Positions 13,866 to 17,525 of a stretch of DNA of 17,525 nt are shown one piece after another; position 1 is the first letter of the stretch; each line of letters opens with the position of its first letter. The translations under genes and the position numbers were made by a program. The stretch is from Ignavibacteriales bacterium UBA6490 (GTDB taxonomy: Bacteria > Bacteroidota > Ignavibacteria > Ignavibacteriales > Ignavibacteriaceae), in assembly GCA_002435365.1 (NCBI GenBank), contig DJMM01000109.1:1-17525 (forward strand), in the 5' to 3' direction. Below the pieces are notes generated by a model. The model was not told the origin of the DNA, ran no database searches, and worked only from the letters and a program-made list of their open reading frames with translations.

Positions 13866-16800
13866 ATGGAGCAAAAAAATACGTTCTTTCTATCATTTAT
13901 TTTTACGCTTTTCATTTTTTCAACTCTTAATGCTCAACAGTACAGTTACGAAGATAACTGGGGACTCCAGGGTCTTACTGTTAAATCCAGTACAAAAAGT
14001 ACATTGAGCCTGAACTTTTCTGTTACAGAATTTTATCTTGATGATGTTGAAATTGATGGAAAAAATTATAAATCAGTTCATATGCCCGGAGTGTTCCTTC
14101 CGAACGATGCCGGGGCACCCGATTTGCCCGGTACAGGCAGATATATTGCTCTTCCGCAGGGAGCAGTTCCTTCCTTCAGAATAGTCGGTGTCAGGACTGA
14201 AATTCTCAAAAACATTGACATTGCACCGGCGCCTGTAATTCCAAGGGAAACCGACAATGGTCCTTTGAAATACAACAGGGATTCCGGTATATTTTCTAAG
14301 GATGAATTTTATCCTTCGAAATATGTCAAGTTTTCGGAACAGACCGTCGTACGCGGAGTAAATGCTGTAATACTTGGTGTTACTCCGTTCCAGTATAATC
14401 CTGTCTCAAAAGAATTAATTATATACAAGGATCTGGAAATAGAGGTTGATTTCCAGGGGGGCAACGGAATTTTTGGAGTTGAAAAATACCGCAGCCGTTT
14501 CTGGGATCCTATTCTCAGGAATATTTTTATCAATCAGGAGCTTCTTCCTGTTGTTAATTACAGCAACAAGGTAAATACTGATGCTACCGGATATGAATAC
14601 CTGATAATTATCCCCGATAATCCTATTTATGTTCCATGGGCAGATTCGGTTAAAAATTTCAGACAGCAGCAGGGAATAAAAACCGGCGTTGTTAATCTGA
14701 CTCAGATTGGCGGAAATACAACCACCGCTATTGAAAATTATATCAATAATGCATACAACACCTGGGATATTCCTCCTGACGCTATTCTTTTTATGGCGGA
14801 TTACGGTACCGGAGCAGCAACGGGTAATGGAATTATTTGTCCTACTTACAGTACTACATATCCCTGTATTTCAGACAACTTCTATGCAGATGTTAATAAC
14901 GATATGCTGCCTGATATGGCACACGCGCGCATAGTAGCACAAACTGAATCGCATCTTCAGATTATGGTAAAGAAATTTATCGATTATGAAAGAAATCCCC
15001 CAACCAATCCCAATTATTATGATAAACCAGTTACTGCTATGGGATGGCAGACCGAACGCTGGTTCCAGCTATGCTCGGAAATTATAAATGGATTCTGGAC
15101 TAATGTTCTTGGAAAACATCCTGTCCGGGAAAATGCAATTTATTCGGGTACACAGAGTTCCTGGTCATCCAACACCAATACTCCTATGATCCTCAATTAT
15201 TTTGGTCCAAGCGGATTGAATTATATTCCGGCTTCTCCGTCATATCTTACTGACTGGGGCGGAAATGCAACCAGGATAAATAATGATCTGAATGCAGGTG
15301 CATTCATGATCACTCACAGGGATCATGGTCTTGAAACCGGATGGGGTGAGCCCTCTTACCGCAATACCGATTTACCCGGTTTAAATAATAACGATCTTTT
15401 CTTCGTATTCTCAATGAATTGTCTTTCAGGAAAATTCAACTGGGGATCAGAATGTTTCGTGGAAGCAATGCATAGATATCCGAAGAGAGCTTTGGGTTTA
15501 ATCTCTGCATCAGAAACATCCTATTCTTTTGTAAACGACACTTATGCCTGGGGTATGTTCGATTACATGTGGCCTAATTTTATGCCGGCATATGGACAAC
15601 CCGGACAGCCGAGCATTCTGCCAGGTTTTGCAAATGTTGCGGGAAAATACTTCCTGCAGCAGTCAAGTTGGCCTTATAATCCCACAAATAAGGATGAAAC
15701 TTATTATCTGTTTCATGAATTTGGCGATGCTTTTTCTACTGTATATTCGGAAATGCCGCAGAATTTAACTATTACTCATAATCCTGTAATAATCAGCGGT
15801 CTTACTACCTTCGATGTAACAGCAAATGAAGGCTCAGTTATTGCACTAACACAGAATAATGAGATACTTGCAGTTGCAGCAGGAACCGGGAACCCTGTTT
15901 CTCTTCAGATACCGGTAGTAACTCCCTTCAGCGAAGTTCTGCTTACTGTAACAAAACAAAATTATTACCGTTATTCCCAGAACCTTCAGGTTATTCCTCC
16001 CAGCGGAGCATATGTAGTTCATAACAGCTGTGTGGTTAACGATTCAGTAACATATAATGTTAAAATGTTTCCCGGAAACGGCGTACTTGATTATCACGAA
16101 AATGCCGGTCTTACTATGACCGTTAAGAACCTTGGTTCCCAGACCGCAGAGAATGTTGTTGTAAAACTGAGATCTTCAGATCCCTACATTACAATTACCG
16201 ATTCGATTGAAGTCTATGGAAATATTCTTTCTGATTCTCTGAAAATGGCCTGGAAAGCATTCGCTTTAACAGTAAGCGATACCGTTCCTAATGATCATTC
16301 CATTAACTTTACCGTTGCTGCAACCAATGGTGTTGATGAATGGACCAGCGGAATGAATCTGAAAGCCTATGCGCCAATTCTGGAGTATGCAGGATTTTCA
16401 ATAAATGATTCTGTCGGCGGAAATAATAATGGTAAAATCGATCCGGGTGAAACTGTTGTGTTAACAGTTAGTGTTAAAAATTCAGGCGGATCACAGGCTT
16501 ATAATGTAACCGGAAACCTGATCCCGAACAACCAGTACCTTAGTATAAATTCGGGTGTCCAGAATTACGGTGCAATTGATACAAGCCAGACCGTATCTAA
16601 AACATTCACTGCAGTTGCAGATGTTAATACGCCTCCCGGCCAGACAGTAATTCTCGATCTTACTATTGCTGCCGATTATAACAGATCAGGCGCAGGGAGT
16701 TTCAATGTAATAATCGGACAGATACCTGCTCTTATTGTTGATGTTGATAAGAATCATAACTCTGCAAATATTCTGCAGCAGGCTATTCTGGCAAAGGGAG

Positions 16801-17525
16801 TTACAGCAGAACTTGTTACTGCATTCCCGTCAAACCTGTCCCTTTATTCAGCAATATTTGTCTGCCTAGGAACATACAGTCAGAACTATAAGCTTACCAC
16901 GGCAGATGGTCAGGCTCTTGCTGATTATCTTAATGCAGGAGGTATGCTTTACATGGAAGGCGGCGATACCTGGTACTACGATACTAAAACCCCTGTCCAT
17001 TATATGTTTAATATCCAGGGAATTGCCGACGGTACCGGGAACCTGAATACGCTCCTCGGTCAGGCAGGCTCTATGGGTGACGGAATGACATTTACCTTTT
17101 CCGGTGAAAACAATTATATCGATCAGTTAAATGCTATCAGTCCTGCCGTTGTAATGTTTAAAAATCAATCGCCGGTTTACGGTGCAATGATACATTACAA
17201 TCCGGGGACCTATAGAACTATCGGATCCTCTTTTGAGTTTGGCGGACTGGTTAACGGAACTTCACCTTCCACCAGGGATTCGCTGGCGGGAAGAATGCTT
17301 GAATTCTTCAACCTGCTGAGAATACCCGTTGAACTTGCATCATTGAATGCTGAAGTAATTCAGAATTCTGTTAAAATCACCTGGGAAACTGCTACCGAAA
17401 TAAATAATCTTGGTTTTGATGTAGAAAGAAGCACAGATGGAAAATCATTTGTGAAAATCGGAACCGTTAAAGGTATGGGAACTACAACCGAAGTATCGAA
17501 GTATTCTTATATTGATAACAGCATC
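13866..17525 (+). CDS. Gingipain-type C25 cysteine peptidase, probable type IX-secreted protein (C-terminus off the window)
   Basis: The frame is open from the ATG at 13866 to the window end: 1220 residues are present and no stop is reached. Residues 1-23 are a signal peptide (MEQKNTFFLSFIFTLFIFST, cleaved near LNA-QQ). A propeptide-like region (about 24-235) precedes the C25 catalytic domain (about 235-640). The predicted dyad is H487 in THRDHG and C519 in SMNCLSGKF; the 32-residue spacing is close to the gingipain RgpB pair. Beyond it come an Ig-like segment, two CARDB-like modules (near 735 and 850; NGVLDYHENAG, GGNNNGKIDPGE) and a segment near 952-1080 (LIVDVDKNHN, GGMLYMEGGDTWYYD) resembling a class I glutamine-amidotransferase-like fold. 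Last is a module (about 1154-1220, ITWETATEINNLGFDVERS) of the kind that precedes type IX sorting domains in Ignavibacteria. Likely a secreted or surface protease; cleavage specificity is unknown. Confidence 0.9.
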   Translation, partial: MEQKNTFFLSFIFTLFIFSTLNAQQYSYEDNWGLQGLTVKSSTKSTLSLNFSVTEFYLDDVEIDGKNYKSVHMPGVFLPNDAGAPDLPGTGRYIALPQGAVPSFRIVGVRTEILKNIDIAPAPVIPRETDNGPLKYNRDSGIFSKDEFYPSKYVKFSEQTVVRGVNAVILGVTPFQYNPVSKELIIYKDLEIEVDFQGGNGIFGVEKYRSRFWDPILRNIFINQELLPVVNYSNKVNTDATGYEYLIIIPDNPIYVPWADSVKNFRQQQGIKTGVVNLTQIGGNTTTAIENYINNAYNTWDIPPDAILFMADYGTGAATGNGIICPTYSTTYPCISDNFYADVNNDMLPDMAHARIVAQTESHLQIMVKKFIDYERNPPTNPNYYDKPVTAMGWQTERWFQLCSEIINGFWTNVLGKHPVRENAIYSGTQSSWSSNTNTPMILNYFGPSGLNYIPASPSYLTDWGGNATRINNDLNAGAFMITHRDHGLETGWGEPSYRNTDLPGLNNNDLFFVFSMNCLSGKFNWGSECFVEAMHRYPKRALGLISASETSYSFVNDTYAWGMFDYMWPNFMPAYGQPGQPSILPGFANVAGKYFLQQSSWPYNPTNKDETYYLFHEFGDAFSTVYSEMPQNLTITHNPVIISGLTTFDVTANEGSVIALTQNNEILAVAAGTGNPVSLQIPVVTPFSEVLLTVTKQNYYRYSQNLQVIPPSGAYVVHNSCVVNDSVTYNVKMFPGNGVLDYHENAGLTMTVKNLGSQTAENVVVKLRSSDPYITITDSIEVYGNILSDSLKMAWKAFALTVSDTVPNDHSINFTVAATNGVDEWTSGMNLKAYAPILEYAGFSINDSVGGNNNGKIDPGETVVLTVSVKNSGGSQAYNVTGNLIPNNQYLSINSGVQNYGAIDTSQTVSKTFTAVADVNTPPGQTVILDLTIAADYNRSGAGSFNVIIGQIPALIVDVDKNHNSANILQQAILAKGVTAELVTAFPSNLSLYSAIFVCLGTYSQNYKLTTADGQALADYLNAGGMLYMEGGDTWYYDTKTPVHYMFNIQGIADGTGNLNTLLGQAGSMGDGMTFTFSGENNYIDQLNAISPAVVMFKNQSPVYGAMIHYNPGTYRTIGSSFEFGGLVNGTSPSTRDSLAGRMLEFFNLLRIPVELASLNAEVIQNSVKITWETATEINNLGFDVERSTDGKSFVKIGTVKGMGTTTEVSKYSYIDNSI

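Overview
This looks like a chromosomal segment from a Bacteroidota/FCB-group bacterium, most likely of the Ignavibacteria type. That assignment is inferred from protein character, not from a marker gene. The strongest pointers are at the right end: a gingipain-type C25 cysteine protease with a signal peptide and CARDB/Ig-like modules. Near the window edge it carries a module of the kind that precedes type IX secretion sorting tails in Ignavibacteria (ITWETATEINNLGFDVERS). Other genes fit the same group: an HMA-AraC fusion regulator, a PpiD-like foldase and a sensor kinase with an AKETAHQFGTP H-box. Base composition is moderately AT-rich. Nothing looks like a phage, plasmid, IS element, CRISPR array, tRNA or rRNA, and most of the window is housekeeping sequence.

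Layout, left to right. (1) 1-1945, leftward: a Crp/Fnr-family regulator, a PHP-domain phosphoesterase and ribH (lumazine synthase, cut by the window edge), probably one transcription unit. A good sigma70-type promoter lies upstream, with an FNR-like TTGA-N6-TCAA palindrome in its spacer, which suggests autoregulation. (2) 1946-2426, a divergent intergenic region with a degenerate 11-bp tandem repeat and a 12-bp inverted repeat. (3) 2427-6925, rightward: a membrane-anchored PpiD/SurA-type foldase and a terminator, then a likely operon of an outer-membrane beta-barrel protein, aroK and aroB (shikimate pathway). (4) 6926-7299, an unusual intergenic region with two hairpins whose T-tracts face leftward, an 11-bp direct repeat, and a palindrome over a candidate nadA promoter. 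(5) 7300-10744: nadA (quinolinate synthase, NAD synthesis) runs rightward into a leftward pair, a sensor histidine kinase and an RlmL-type rRNA methyltransferase. nadA and the kinase gene share their stop codons. (6) 10945-12855: the HMA-AraC regulator converges on a MATE efflux pump with a 3-nt gap. (7) 12907-13421, leftward: a small secreted HEAT-repeat protein with its own terminator. (8) 13866 to the end, rightward: the C25 protease, 1220 codons present, open at the window edge.

How the genes work together. aroK and aroB are consecutive shikimate-pathway genes with overlapping ends. The foldase, the beta-barrel protein and the secreted protease all belong to the cell envelope and secretion. 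The rest are single metabolic or regulatory genes. No new multi-gene system stands out. The most interesting signals are regulatory: the FNR-like site in the regulator's own promoter, the phased 11-bp repeat, the metal-binding-domain/AraC fusion, and the leftward terminators upstream of nadA, which imply antisense transcription or a small RNA.
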